DNA of 64,000 nucleotides from CAVWSM01 sp963799425 (GTDB lineage Bacteria > Actinomycetota > Actinomycetes > Jiangellales > Jiangellaceae): the NCBI GenBank assembly GCA_963799425.1, contig CAWCXA010000009.1:1-64000 (forward strand), given 5' to 3'. Shown in pieces: positions 8,721-17,532 of the stretch (the stretch's first letter is position 1; each line of letters begins with the position of its first letter). Both the position numbers and the translations under genes were made by a program. Below the pieces are notes generated by a model. That model saw nothing but the letters and a program-made list of their open reading frames with translations, ran no database searches and had not been told where the DNA came from.

Positions 8721-9694
8721 CCGGCATGGAAGTCCAGGGCAAGAAAAAGCTCATGCTGATCTCTGGACGAGCGCACCCGGAGCTGGCGCAGGACATCGCC
8801 GACCAGCTCGGCGTGTCGCTCACGCCGACCAAGGCCGTCGACTTCGCCAACGGCGAGATCTACGTACGGTTCGAGGAGAGCGTCCGTGGCAGCGACGCGT
8901 TCGTGTTCCAGAGCCACACCTCGCCCATCAACGAGTGGATCATGGAGCAGCTGCTCATGGTCGACGCTCTGAAGCGCGCATCGGCAAAGCGCATCACCGT
9001 GGTCATGCCGTTCTACGGCTATGCGCGCCAGGACAAGAAGCACCGCGGCCGCGAGCCCATCTCGGCCCGGCTCATCGCCGACATCTTCAAGACCGCCGGC
9101 GCCGACCGGCTCATGGCTGTCGACCTGCACACCGCGCAGATCCAGGGCTTCTTCGACGGGCCGGTCGACCACCTGTGGTCGCTTCCCGTGCTGTCGCGCT
9201 ACATCGCCGACCACTACGACACACACCGGATGACCGTGGTGTCCCCGGATGCCGGGCGTGTACGTGTGGCCGACATGTGGACCGACAAGCTGGGCGCCTC
9301 CCTCGCGATCATCCACAAGCGCCGTGACCCCAACGTGGCCAACGAGGTCAAGGTGCACGAGGTCGTGGGCGCCGTCGAGGGCCGCACCTGCCTGCTGGTC
9401 GACGACATGATCGACACCGCCGGCACCATCTGCCAGGCGGCCGACGCGCTGTATGACAGCGGCGCGGCCGACGTCATTGTTGCCGCCACCCACGCGGTGC
9501 TTTCGGGCCCGGCCGTCGACCGGCTGAAGAACAGCCGCATCCGCGAGGTCGTGGTCACCAACACGCTGCCGATCCCGCCGGACCGTCAGTTCGACGGCCT
9601 GACGGTGCTGTCGATCGCACCGCTGATCGCGCGCGCGGTGCGCGAGGTGTTCGAGGACGGATCGGTCACCAGCCTCTTCGACGGACAGACCTGA
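8717..9694 (+). CDS. prs: Ribose-phosphate pyrophosphokinase (PRPP synthetase)
   Basis: It converts ribose 5-phosphate and ATP to PRPP for nucleotide, His and Trp synthesis and, in actinobacteria, arabinan precursors. The 325 residues include the ATP/ribose segment FANGEIYVRFEES, the flexible-loop and metal region RQDKKHRGREPISA, VDLHTAQIQGFFD, and the PRPP-binding loop LLVDDMIDTAGTI. GTG 8717 overlaps the glmU stop by 4 nt, so the two are translationally coupled, as in other actinobacteria. Full length and intact. Confidence 0.97.
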   Translation: MTGMEVQGKKKLMLISGRAHPELAQDIADQLGVSLTPTKAVDFANGEIYVRFEESVRGSDAFVFQSHTSPINEWIMEQLLMVDALKRASAKRITVVMPFYGYARQDKKHRGREPISARLIADIFKTAGADRLMAVDLHTAQIQGFFDGPVDHLWSLPVLSRYIADHYDTHRMTVVSPDAGRVRVADMWTDKLGASLAIIHKRRDPNVANEVKVHEVVGAVEGRTCLLVDDMIDTAGTICQAADALYDSGAADVIVAATHAVLSGPAVDRLKNSRIREVVVTNTLPIPPDRQFDGLTVLSIAPLIARAVREVFEDGSVTSLFDGQT

Positions 9695-9738
9695 CGACCT
9701 CGACAAGGGCGGATTTCACCGGCAGGTGGGGTCGGCGC

Positions 9739-9744
9739 TAGGAT
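9739..9744 (+). promoter_or_regulatory. Candidate rplY -10 box
   Basis: TAGGAT lies 140 nt before the rplY start. It would give a transcript with an unusually long leader that contains the hairpin at 9793-9836. The sequence match is short, so this is tentative. Confidence 0.35.
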
Positions 9745-9792
9745 GTGCAGGTTGCCTCGGCGAGGGCGGCCCAATCGGCTTCCGTGATCGAC

Positions 9793-9836
9793 GCGGTGGT
9801 CCGTGCAGCGCGCCCGCAGGCAACGCCGACCACCGC
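9793..9836 (+). promoter_or_regulatory. Hairpin in the rplY leader
   Basis: GCGGTGGTC (9793-9801) and GACCACCGC (9828-9836) are perfect 9-bp inverted repeats separated by 26 nt, located 48 nt before the rplY start. Ribosomal protein leaders are often autoregulated, but no known L25 leader structure is recognised here. Confidence 0.4.
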
Positions 9837-9884
9837 ATCTGATCAAGCTCTGAAGACGCCCAAATCATCGCAAGGAGAAGTGTC

Positions 9885-10529
9885 GTGCCCGAGGTCAAGA
9901 TCGCCGCCGAGCGCCGCACGGAGTTCGGCAAGGGCGCCGCACGCCGCATCCGTCGCGCGGACAAGGTGCCCGCCGTGCTCTACGGCCACGGCACGGACCC
10001 GGTGCACATCACCCTGCCAGGCCACGACACGATGCTCGCCCTGAAGACCGCCAACGCCCTGATCGCGCTCGACATCGAGGGCCAGAGCGAGCTCGCGCTG
10101 CCCAAGCATGTGCAGCGTGACCCGCTCAAGGGCTACATCGAGCATGTCGACCTGATCCTCGTCCGCCGCGGCGAGAAGGTCGTCGTCGACGTGCAGGTGG
10201 TCGCGGTCGGTGAGGCGGCTCCCGAGACGCTGGTCGTGCACGAGCACAACACCATCTCCGTCGAGGCCGAGGCGACCCACATCCCGACCGAGATCGAGGT
10301 GTCGATCGAGGGCGCCACGCCTGGCACCCAGATCCTCGCCAAGGACGTCGTTCTACCGCCCGGTGTTGTGCTCCAGGCCGACCCGGAGACTCTCGTCATC
10401 AACGTCACCGCGGCGCAGACAGCGGCCGCCCTCGAGGAGGAGCTGGCTGAGGCCGAGGCCGAGGCCGGCATCGAGCGCGAGGCGCCGGCCGAGCCGGCAG
10501 CCGAGGCGGAGACACCCGCCGAGGCCTGA
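9885..10529 (+). CDS. rplY: 50S ribosomal protein L25 / general stress protein Ctc
   Basis: This 214-residue long-form L25 binds 5S rRNA in the large ribosomal subunit. The N-terminal L25 domain (VKIAAERRTEFGKGAARRIR, then VPAVLYGHGTDPVHI) is followed by the TL5/CTC C-terminal beta domain. An acidic Ala/Glu/Pro-rich tail covers about the last 35 residues. GTG 9885 follows AAGGAG at 9872-9877. The gene is between prs and pth in the conserved actinobacterial order. Confidence 0.96.
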   Translation: MPEVKIAAERRTEFGKGAARRIRRADKVPAVLYGHGTDPVHITLPGHDTMLALKTANALIALDIEGQSELALPKHVQRDPLKGYIEHVDLILVRRGEKVVVDVQVVAVGEAAPETLVVHEHNTISVEAEATHIPTEIEVSIEGATPGTQILAKDVVLPPGVVLQADPETLVINVTAAQTAAALEEELAEAEAEAGIEREAPAEPAAEAETPAEA

Positions 10530-10546
10530 CCGTCGCCATTGAGCCG

Positions 10547-10611
10547 TGATCATGAAGGATTGCCCGTGTCATGACACCGTGTCATGACACACGGATGATT
10601 CCTCATGATCA
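10547..10611. repeat. Long compound inverted repeat between rplY and pth
   Basis: Two copies of the 12-bp palindrome GTGTCATGACAC sit at 10566-10577 and 10579-10590, one base apart. They are enclosed by TGATCATGA (10547-10555) and its complement TCATGATCA (10603-10611), and the intervening arms pair partially. The whole can fold into one stem of about 30 bp or two small cruciforms. It could be an rplY terminator, an operator pair for pth, or a dispersed repeat element; no U-run follows. Confidence 0.7.
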
Positions 10612-10629
10612 TGGATGGGGTACCTGACC

Positions 10630-11214
10630 ATGGCTGACGATGTCTGGCTCATCGTCGGCCTCGGCAACCCCGGCCCGGGCTATGCCGGGCACCGGCACAA
10701 CGCGGGCTATCTCGTCGTCGACCTGCTGGCCGAACGGCTCGGCGTCAAGCTGCGGTCGCACAAGTCCGGTCGCGCCGACGTCGCCGAGGGCCGGATCGGC
10801 GGCTTGCCGGGCGTACGGGTAGTGCTCGCGCGCCCGCGGTCGTACATGAACGAGTCGGGCGGCCCAGTGGCCACGCTCCGCGACTTCTACAAGATCGACC
10901 CGGCGCACATCGTCGCCATCCACGACGAGCTCGACATCCCCTACGGCACCCTCCGCGTCAAGCTCGGCGGCGGCGACAACGGGCACAACGGCCTGAAGTC
11001 CCTGCGCCGCTCGCTAGGGACCGGCGATTTCCACCGGGTGCGGTTCGGCATCGGTAGGCCGCCGGGCAGCCAGGACCCCTCCGACTTCGTCCTCCGCGAC
11101 TTCTCCCCGGCCGAGCGGAAGGACTTGCCCGTGTACGTCGACCGGGCGGCCGACTCCGTCGAGTCGCTGGTCGTCGACGGGCTGGACAAAACCCAACAGC
11201 AGTACAACACCTGA
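10630..11214 (+). CDS. pth: Peptidyl-tRNA hydrolase
   Basis: It recycles tRNA by hydrolysing the ester bond of peptidyl-tRNA released from stalled ribosomes. In the 194 residues the family signatures are GLGNPGPGYAGHRHNAGY (catalytic His and Asn), RPRSYMNESGGPV, and HDELDIPYG with the catalytic Asp, followed by GGGDNGHNGLKS. I prefer ATG 10630 (MADDVWLIVG) to GTG 10615, which lies within a few bases of the repeat. This is the last conserved housekeeping gene before the polysaccharide-related region. Confidence 0.96.
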   Translation: MADDVWLIVGLGNPGPGYAGHRHNAGYLVVDLLAERLGVKLRSHKSGRADVAEGRIGGLPGVRVVLARPRSYMNESGGPVATLRDFYKIDPAHIVAIHDELDIPYGTLRVKLGGGDNGHNGLKSLRRSLGTGDFHRVRFGIGRPPGSQDPSDFVLRDFSPAERKDLPVYVDRAADSVESLVVDGLDKTQQQYNT

Positions 11215-11218
11215 TTGC

Positions 11219-12184
11219 TCAGCGGCTGACCCGCTCAGGCGTCTTCCGGGCAGGCAACCTGGCGGGTTCTCCATTTCGAACACGTAGCACCATCGACGCA
11301 AGCGGGCCGAGCACCATGGCTAGGGCGATACCCACCGCGACGACAGGTGTACTCGCGCCGACGAGCTTGAGCCCGGACGCCATGAGGACGACCGCGAGCG
11401 CGCGCCGGACGAGTCCGCCATGGGCATGGGCCGAGGCATGCGCTCCTAGCCAGACGCCGGGGATGGCTCCGAGCACTAGCGCGGTGGTAACGCTCATTTG
11501 GAAGTCACCGAACAGAAGGTGACCGAGTGAAGCGGCCCCAACGAGCGGCACTGCCTGCGTGAGATCGGTGCCCACCAGTTGCGATGCCTGCAGGGCTGGA
11601 TACAGCAGCAAGAGGCTGATGATGATCAGTGAGCCGGAACCGACCGACGTCATGCCTACAACCAGCCCGCCCAGCACACCCACAAGGACGGTCGGCACCG
11701 GGCGCACCCGGACATGCGGCATGCGGGTCGAGGGCTCGATGTCCCGGCTGCGGTCACCTCGGCGTTGGGCACGTACGCGTTGACGCAGTGTCAGGTAGGC
11801 CTTGACGACGATGGACACCGAGGCCACCAGAAGAGCCACGCCCAGGGCTCGTTTGACCCCAGCCTGCAGCGATTGACCGTCCCCGAGGGCGCGCAGGAGC
11901 AGGACTCCGCCGAAAGCAGCAGGGACCGATCCAAGACAGAGCCAGCCGACCAGGCGCATGTTGACGGTGCCGCGACGCAGATGAACAACTGCGCCCACAG
12001 GCTTCATGAAGAATGACGCGACGACATCGCTGGACACGGCAGCGAGCGGCGGAACGCCGAAGAAGAACACCAGAACAGGTGTCATGAGCGCGCCGCCGCC
12101 CATGCCGGTCAGCCCGACCACTCCACCCACGAGGAGGCCGGCCAAGACCAGCGACACATCGATGCTCACGTGCGTGGACGCCAA
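11219..12184 (-). CDS. TauE/SafE family sulfite/sulfonate transporter
   Basis: This is a 321-residue (or 316 from GTG 12169) membrane protein with about eight hydrophobic segments in two homologous halves. Each half has the glycine-rich family motif: GGVVGLTGMGGGALMTPVLV near residues 20-39 and GGLVVGMTSVGSGSLII near 176-192. TauE/SafE proteins move sulfite, sulfoacetate or related anions, usually outward. Its proximity to sulfate-activation genes is suggestive, but it is separated from them by the phosphatase and transcribed the other way. It ends 5 nt from the pth stop. Confidence 0.8.
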   Translation of the reverse strand: MASTHVSIDVSLVLAGLLVGGVVGLTGMGGGALMTPVLVFFFGVPPLAAVSSDVVASFFMKPVGAVVHLRRGTVNMRLVGWLCLGSVPAAFGGVLLLRALGDGQSLQAGVKRALGVALLVASVSIVVKAYLTLRQRVRAQRRGDRSRDIEPSTRMPHVRVRPVPTVLVGVLGGLVVGMTSVGSGSLIIISLLLLYPALQASQLVGTDLTQAVPLVGAASLGHLLFGDFQMSVTTALVLGAIPGVWLGAHASAHAHGGLVRRALAVVLMASGLKLVGASTPVVAVGIALAMVLGPLASMVLRVRNGEPARLPARKTPERVSR

Positions 12185-12378
12185 TCAATGAACGTCATGA
12201 TGGGTTGCTTCACACCGGTGTCTCCCCGTAACCGTGAACATGTGGCGAGTCTGCCAGCCCGAATCGCCACGAGGTCGCGCTTTCGGGATTGCACACTTGC
12301 GGCCAAGTCGCGAGTCCCGGATGGACCTCGTAGCCGCCACCTAATGCGGTGCTGTCGGTTCCCCCGCGGTCGACCGGC
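12185..12378. other. Intergenic region between the phosphatase and the TauE gene
   Basis: These 194 bases contain no recognisable gene or riboswitch. On the minus strand a GGGGGAACC-containing stretch follows the phosphatase stop, but it does not match a leader class I can name. Confidence 0.4.
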
Positions 12379-14040
12379 TCAAAGACTCGTCGGAGGCCGA
12401 CCGGAGGTGCTGTGCTCGTGGTGTGCGAGCAGGGCAGCGGGCGCTCCGGCGGGTTTCGTGCGCCGGTGCCGGTGCCAGGTGACACCAGATGCCGCTGCCG
12501 CGAGGCCGGCACCGCCCGCGACCCAGAGGGCGCGCATGGGCAGCGGGCTTGGCTCATCCGGTCGACGACGGGTGAGCGTCACGCTGTCGATCTCCCGCCC
12601 AAGCCGGTCCAGAGCGCGTAGGGCCATGGTCGCCTCCCCGCCCCGAACGGCTGGTTGTACCTGCACGACGAGGAGCGAGAAGCCCTGGTAACGAGTACGG
12701 GACCAGGTGACCTCCTCCGTCGTGGTCTCGTCAGGCGAATCGATCAGCGTCGCCTTGCGTGGCTCGCTGCCATGGTCTGCTGTCTCAGTTGGCTCGTCGG
12801 AAAAAGCGCCGAGGCCGGCACCGCCGCCCCCGACCACGACATAGGTGGTCCCGGCGGACGTAGCGTCAACGGTGGTGCCGTGAGGAGCGCTCGTTCCTAC
12901 GGAACCTCCCCGCAACGGGTCGGTCCTTTCGTACACGTGATTGTGGCCGTTGATGACCAAGTCCACGTAGAACTCGTCGATCACACGGGCCCACGAACTG
13001 CGGACGCCGGAGTCCGAGCCATGCGTGTCGCACGTCGAGTATGCGCATTGATGGAAGAAGAGCACGATGAAGTCGATCGAGCGGTCAGCTCTCAGCGCGG
13101 CGAGTGTCTCCCTCAGCCAGCCCGTCTGGGCATTCCCGCTGTAGCCGGTGTTCGCAGTGATCTCAGTGGAGACGTCGTTGGCGTCCAGACTGACGACGGC
13201 GACATTGGCATACCGAAACACGTACGACGTCGGTGCCTGCTTGGGCCCGGTTTCCGGTAGGCGGAACCGCTCGAGGAAGCCTGCGTAACCGTGCTTCCCG
13301 TGCACCGCCTCCATCTCGTGGTTTCCGGGGGCCACCATCCAGGGCACCTGGCTGGAGACCGTGTCCATTGTCCGGAAATACGTCGTCCAACGCCGCGACT
13401 TGAGATCGTCGGTGGCGAGGCCGCGCCCGTCCTTGTCGGCGTATGCAATGTCACCGGCGACGAGGTGAAAGGCCGGGCGCTGGGCGCCGATGAGGTACGT
13501 GATCGCTTTCGTCCCGTCGGTGATCGACTGGTCGCCGACGGCCGTGAAAGTGAACGGTTCGGTGCTGTCCGGAGCCGCCGCGGTTGTGAAATGTCGCACG
13601 AGGCCGCGGATACCTTGATGCTCGACCTGGTACCGATACTGCGTTGCGGGGTTCAGATCCGCCAAGGTGGCGTGTGCGTAGTACTGCGTCGTCATCTCGC
13701 CCGTCGGAAGCACGGTGTGCAGCGGTTCTACGTCCACGTCGATGCTCTGGTCGAGCGTGTCCACGCCGTACCGAAGCCGAGCGCGGCGAACGAGGCCGCG
13801 GATCTCCCAGTTCACATTCATTGTGCTGCTCGCATCGGTGCCGAACCCGAGCCAGGCGCCACCAAGCGGAGCCGGGCCTGCCGGGTCGGCACGGGCAAGC
13901 AGCGTTGGGCTGAGCGTCGTGCCGGCGACCCCAGCAATGGCTGCCCGGAGCACACCCCGACGGCTCAACTGGCGCTGCAGGGTCTCGTTGCGTTCGGCCA
14001 TGCGGAGGCCGCGGAAGTCCGCAGCCGATATGACACCCAT
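12379..14040 (-). CDS. Exported purple-acid-phosphatase-like metallophosphoesterase
   Basis: The 553-residue protein carries a twin-arginine-type signal (RQLSRRGVLRAAIAGVAG, residues 24-41). A fibronectin-like N-terminal domain and a calcineurin-type phosphoesterase domain follow. Metal-ligand motifs are AVGDQSITDG, VAGDIAYAD, APGNHEME, FFHQCAY and NGHNHVYER. A C-terminal hydrophobic segment (ALWVAGGAGLAAAASG) followed by basic residues suggests membrane anchoring. It would hydrolyse phosphomonoesters outside the cell. The substrate is unknown; phosphorylated polysaccharide or nucleotide scavenging are both possible. Confidence 0.88.
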   Translation of the reverse strand: MGVISAADFRGLRMAERNETLQRQLSRRGVLRAAIAGVAGTTLSPTLLARADPAGPAPLGGAWLGFGTDASSTMNVNWEIRGLVRRARLRYGVDTLDQSIDVDVEPLHTVLPTGEMTTQYYAHATLADLNPATQYRYQVEHQGIRGLVRHFTTAAAPDSTEPFTFTAVGDQSITDGTKAITYLIGAQRPAFHLVAGDIAYADKDGRGLATDDLKSRRWTTYFRTMDTVSSQVPWMVAPGNHEMEAVHGKHGYAGFLERFRLPETGPKQAPTSYVFRYANVAVVSLDANDVSTEITANTGYSGNAQTGWLRETLAALRADRSIDFIVLFFHQCAYSTCDTHGSDSGVRSSWARVIDEFYVDLVINGHNHVYERTDPLRGGSVGTSAPHGTTVDATSAGTTYVVVGGGGAGLGAFSDEPTETADHGSEPRKATLIDSPDETTTEEVTWSRTRYQGFSLLVVQVQPAVRGGEATMALRALDRLGREIDSVTLTRRRPDEPSPLPMRALWVAGGAGLAAAASGVTWHRHRRTKPAGAPAALLAHHEHSTSGRPPTSL

Positions 14041-14399
14041 TCCTTCGCCCTCTCGACATCAAGAGGGCGCCAGCAGAATGGTCCACATCGTGGCGTTCTC
14101 CCCGACACGCGGCTCTCGCGAGCCGCTGCCCCCACTTCCCATCCTCGCCCCACGTGCCGTGCCACACAACCGTTTCGATGACTTTCCAGGGCAAGCCGTC
14201 GTCCAGTCGTCCGCCAGTGGCGTCGTACCCTGCGCGTCAAACTCGGGCTACCGACCCTGTCCAGGCGGGCACGAACCGTTTCCCGTCATTTACCCGGAAC
14301 TCATCACGCAGTCACCTGATCCATGGCTAGGATTCACCACGTTGGGGGTTGCCGGGGGGCACCCTCGGATGTTTTCGCGAACGGTTGGGGGGCCGGACC
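14041..14399 (+). promoter_or_regulatory. Promoter region of the sugar transferase/cysQDN operon
   Basis: This is a divergent intergenic region of about 360 bases. A -10-like TAGGAT is at 14328-14333. GCGGCTC/GAGCCGC forms a 7-bp hairpin with a 4-nt loop at 14109-14126. Three six-G tracts follow closely (14354-14359, 14387-14392, 14412-14417), the second lying 7 nt before the chosen start codon. Confidence 0.45.
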
Positions 14400-15845
14400 G
14401 TGGCGGTCTTCGGGGGGTCAGTAGACAGTCTTGCGCTGGATACTCGCGTTGCTCAGTCCGTTGGGGCGAGCATACGTGTCTTCATCGGCGTGGCGGTCGT
14501 TCTTGAGACAGGTGCGGCACTTCTGGCTGTGTTCCTGGCGTTCGGGGTTGGGCAGTTCCCCGTCGTGGGGATCCTCCTCTGTGCGCTGGCATGGCCGGCG
14601 ATTCTGGCGTGTCGCGGTGACTACAAAGTTGAAGGCGCCGCAGACTTCGACCGCTCCCGCATTCCACGCGCCTGGCTCATCTGGGTGGGTGCCACCGCGA
14701 CATACGGCCTGTTTGTGGGGACGTCTCAGGCCGGCTCGACCGCGCTCGCGGCTCTCACCATTCCGCTTGTCGCGAGCATCGGCTACCGCGGGCTGGTTCG
14801 CCGCCGTGTGGTTGCGCTCCGCCGCTCCGGGATCGCTGTCGAACGGGTTCTCCTCGTTGGGGACGCGAGGTCGCTGATCTCGACGGTGGACGCACTGTCC
14901 CAGCACACCACCCACAAGTACGCGGTTGTCGGCGTGTGCGTCATGGGTGACGACGATGTGCCCTTGGGCCTTCACTGCGTAGGAAGGCTGCGGGCCGGTG
15001 AGCATTCAGGGGACGGCCCGGTGCTGGTCTCCGCTGCCGTAACGGTCAATGCCACCGAGGTTCTGGCAATCCCTAGCGCCGAGCTCGCCATGGACCGTTT
15101 GCACCGCATGATGTGGGCTGTGCACGACGCCGGCCTGCGGCTCTCCGTGGTCACCGGGCTGCAAGAGGTGGCGCGTCGCCGGCTCGAGGTTACGACAGCA
15201 GGGACGCTTGCGGCGATGACCGTGAGGGCGCCCTGCTCCGCCGGTTGGCAGCCCCTGGTCAAGACAATCGGTGAACGAGTCCTCGCGCTGGCGGGCCTCG
15301 TCATCGTACTGCCCGTGCTGGCCGCCGTCGCCGTTGCGGTACGCATCGACAGCCAGGGTCCGGCGTTGTACCGCCAGGCCCGCGTGGGACGCCATGGTCG
15401 GCCGTTCACCATGCTGAAGTTCCGCACCATGGTCGTCGACGCTGATCGGCAAAAAGCAGAGCTCTCATCCCTGAACGAGAACGACGGTCGTATGTTCAAG
15501 ATGCGGCTGGATCCGCGGGTGACTCGCGTCGGGCGCACGCTCCGTAGGTACTCCTTGGATGAGCTGCCACAGCTCGTCAACGTGCTCCGCGGCGACATGG
15601 CTCTCGTTGGCCCGCGTCCACCCCTGCCCGACGAAGTGGAGGGATACAACGACGTCGAGCGGCGGAGGTTGGCCGTTCGCCCGGGAATCACGGGTCTGTG
15701 GCAGGTCAGCGGCCGTGCCGACCTGAGCTGGGATGAGACGCTTCGACTGGACCTGCGCTACGTGGACAACTGGTCTCTGGCATCCGACCTAGGTCTCGTG
15801 ATGAGAACTGTGCGCGCTGTCCTCGAGGGCCGGGGGGCGTACTAA
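14400..15845 (+). CDS. Polyprenyl glycosylphosphotransferase (initiating sugar-phosphate transferase)
   Basis: It starts assembly of a polysaccharide repeat unit by moving a sugar-1-phosphate from a nucleotide sugar to undecaprenyl phosphate at the inner face of the membrane. In the 481 residues an N-terminal multi-spanning domain with a CoA-binding-like soluble region precedes the bacterial sugar transferase domain from about residue 287. That domain has the reentrant hydrophobic helix, RQARVGRHGRPFTMLKFRTM, DELPQLVNVLRGDMALVGPR and the closing RPGITGLWQVSGR. GTG 14400 was chosen because it precedes the first membrane helices and follows a G6 tract. cysQ starts 3 nt after its stop, so sugar transfer and sulfate recycling are co-expressed. 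Confidence 0.92.
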   Translation: MAVFGGSVDSLALDTRVAQSVGASIRVFIGVAVVLETGAALLAVFLAFGVGQFPVVGILLCALAWPAILACRGDYKVEGAADFDRSRIPRAWLIWVGATATYGLFVGTSQAGSTALAALTIPLVASIGYRGLVRRRVVALRRSGIAVERVLLVGDARSLISTVDALSQHTTHKYAVVGVCVMGDDDVPLGLHCVGRLRAGEHSGDGPVLVSAAVTVNATEVLAIPSAELAMDRLHRMMWAVHDAGLRLSVVTGLQEVARRRLEVTTAGTLAAMTVRAPCSAGWQPLVKTIGERVLALAGLVIVLPVLAAVAVAVRIDSQGPALYRQARVGRHGRPFTMLKFRTMVVDADRQKAELSSLNENDGRMFKMRLDPRVTRVGRTLRRYSLDELPQLVNVLRGDMALVGPRPPLPDEVEGYNDVERRRLAVRPGITGLWQVSGRADLSWDETLRLDLRYVDNWSLASDLGLVMRTVRAVLEGRGAY

Positions 15846-15848
15846 GCC

Positions 15849-16625
15849 ATGGACGCAGCAGCCGATGACATCGTGGCACGCGACCTCGCCGAGGACGCGG
15901 GCCGATTACTGGTCAACCTACGGCTCCGCGAGGACGGTCCAGGGGGGAGAACCCTTGGCGCGATCGGCGACCGCAGCGCGCACGAGTTCCTGGTCCGGCA
16001 GCTCGCAGAGTCACGCCCAAATGACCGGGTGCTCTCGGAGGAGTCCGCAGACGATCCTCGCCGCCTCAGCTCGCCACGCGTGTGGATCATCGACCCGTTG
16101 GATGGGACACGGGAATACTCCGAGGGCCGCGAGGACTGGGCTGTGCACGTCGCCCTCTGGGAGCGGGGCGCGCTCGCGGCGGGAGCCGTCGCGCTGCCTG
16201 GGCTGGGGCTTGTCTATCGCTCCCACCGGCCGGTCGTCCGACCGCCCCGCGTGGGACCTGAAGGGCTGCGCATCGCGGTGAGCCGCACCCGGCCACCGGC
16301 CATCGCCACGTTCGTCGGGGGCTACCTCGGCGCGGAGCTCGTCCCCATGGGCTCGGCCGGGTTCAAGGTCATGGCCATCCTCCGTGGCCAGGTCGATGCC
16401 TACGTTCACGCCGGGGGACAGTACGAATGGGATTCGGCGGCACCAGTGGCCGTGGCGGCGGCGTCCGGACTGTGGACCTCCCGCCTCGACGGGCAGCCTT
16501 TGAGGTACAACCGAGAGGATCCCTATCTTCCGGATCTCTTGGTGTCGACGGCCGACGTAGCCCCGAGACTCCTTAACGCATGCGCGGCGTACCCGTCCGA
16601 AGGCCAACAAGCGGAGGCAGTGTGA
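15849..16625 (+). CDS. cysQ: 3'(2'),5'-bisphosphate nucleotidase (PAP phosphatase)
   Basis: This 258-residue member of the inositol monophosphatase superfamily would hydrolyse 3'-phosphoadenosine 5'-phosphate (PAP), the inhibitory by-product of PAPS-dependent sulfation, to AMP. Metal-site residues are visible in LSEESADDP (residues 62-70), DPLDGTREY (82-90) and YEWDSAAP (192-199). It is the second gene of the operon and overlaps cysD by 4 nt. The placement supports a sulfation rather than an inositol role. Confidence 0.88.
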   Translation: MDAAADDIVARDLAEDAGRLLVNLRLREDGPGGRTLGAIGDRSAHEFLVRQLAESRPNDRVLSEESADDPRRLSSPRVWIIDPLDGTREYSEGREDWAVHVALWERGALAAGAVALPGLGLVYRSHRPVVRPPRVGPEGLRIAVSRTRPPAIATFVGGYLGAELVPMGSAGFKVMAILRGQVDAYVHAGGQYEWDSAAPVAVAAASGLWTSRLDGQPLRYNREDPYLPDLLVSTADVAPRLLNACAAYPSEGQQAEAV

Positions 16626-17530
16626 CGTTCCATGACTACCGGCTGACTCAGCTGGACCAGCTCGAGGCCGAGGCGATCTTCATCATGCGAGAGGTCGCCG
16701 CCGAGCTGGAGCGGCCGGTGCTGCTCTTCTCCGGAGGCAAGGACTCGATCGTCATGCTGCAGCTCGCGCGCAAGGCTTTCACGCCGAGCCCGATTCCGTT
16801 CCCGGTGATGCACGTCGACACCGGGCACAACTTTCCTGAGGTACTCGAGTTCAGAGACCGACGAGTCTCCGAGCTCGGAGTCAACTTGGTGATCGCGTCG
16901 GTCCAAGACGCGATAGAGCGTGGCATGGTTCGTGAGGAGCCGAACGGCTCCCGCAACCGGATTCAGACGCCGGTCCTTCTGGATGCTGTCGAGAAGCACG
17001 GGTTCACCGCTCTGTTCGGAGGCGCTCGGCGGGACGAGGAGAAGGCGCGGGCCAAGGAGCGGATCTTCTCCTTCCGTGATGAGTTCGGGCAGTGGGACCC
17101 GAAGAACCAGCGGCCCGAGCTCTGGAACCTCTACAACGGGCGGATCAATCTCGGGGAAGGCATCCGTGTCTTCCCGCTGTCCAACTGGACCGAGCTCGAC
17201 ATCTGGTCGTACGTCGCGCAAGAGGCTCTAGAGCTGCCGAGCATCTACTACGCGCACGACCGAGAGGTGTTCGAACGCGGTGGGATGCTCTTCGCCAATA
17301 ACGAGTTCTGCCGGCCGCGTGCCGGTGAGCAGACGTTCACCGCACGTGTCAGGTATCGCACGGTCGGCGACGCGTCTTTGACGGCAGCCGTTCACTCAGA
17401 CGCTGACACCGTGGAGAAGGTGATCGCGGAGGTTGCGTCCACCCGGATCACTGAGCGCGGGGCCACCCGCGGAGACGACAAGTTCAGCGAGGCGGCAATG
17501 GAAGACCGCAAGCGCGAGGGGTACTTCTGA
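16622..17530 (+). CDS. cysD: Sulfate adenylyltransferase subunit 2
   Basis: With CysN it makes adenosine 5'-phosphosulfate (APS) from sulfate and ATP in the cytosol. The ATP-pyrophosphatase P-loop SGGKDS is at residues 37-42, and later signatures are HVDTGHNFPEVLEFRD, FGGARRDEEKARAKER and the C-terminal RERGATR-like region TRITERGATRGDD. GTG 16622 overlaps the cysQ stop and gives 302 residues, the standard length. An earlier in-frame ATG at 16580 lies inside cysQ and is rejected. Confidence 0.96.
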   Translation: MTFHDYRLTQLDQLEAEAIFIMREVAAELERPVLLFSGGKDSIVMLQLARKAFTPSPIPFPVMHVDTGHNFPEVLEFRDRRVSELGVNLVIASVQDAIERGMVREEPNGSRNRIQTPVLLDAVEKHGFTALFGGARRDEEKARAKERIFSFRDEFGQWDPKNQRPELWNLYNGRINLGEGIRVFPLSNWTELDIWSYVAQEALELPSIYYAHDREVFERGGMLFANNEFCRPRAGEQTFTARVRYRTVGDASLTAAVHSDADTVEKVIAEVASTRITERGATRGDDKFSEAAMEDRKREGYF

Positions 17531-17532
17531 CC

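Noticed and set aside
11219..12184. TauE/SafE transporter as the sulfate importer of the sulfation pathway
   Set aside because: The family usually exports sulfite or sulfonates, and the gene is separated from cysQDN by a phosphatase gene and transcribed in the opposite direction.
12185..12378. Possible riboswitch (GGGGGAACC segment) upstream of the TauE/SafE gene
   Set aside because: I could not match the remaining conserved parts of any known leader class.
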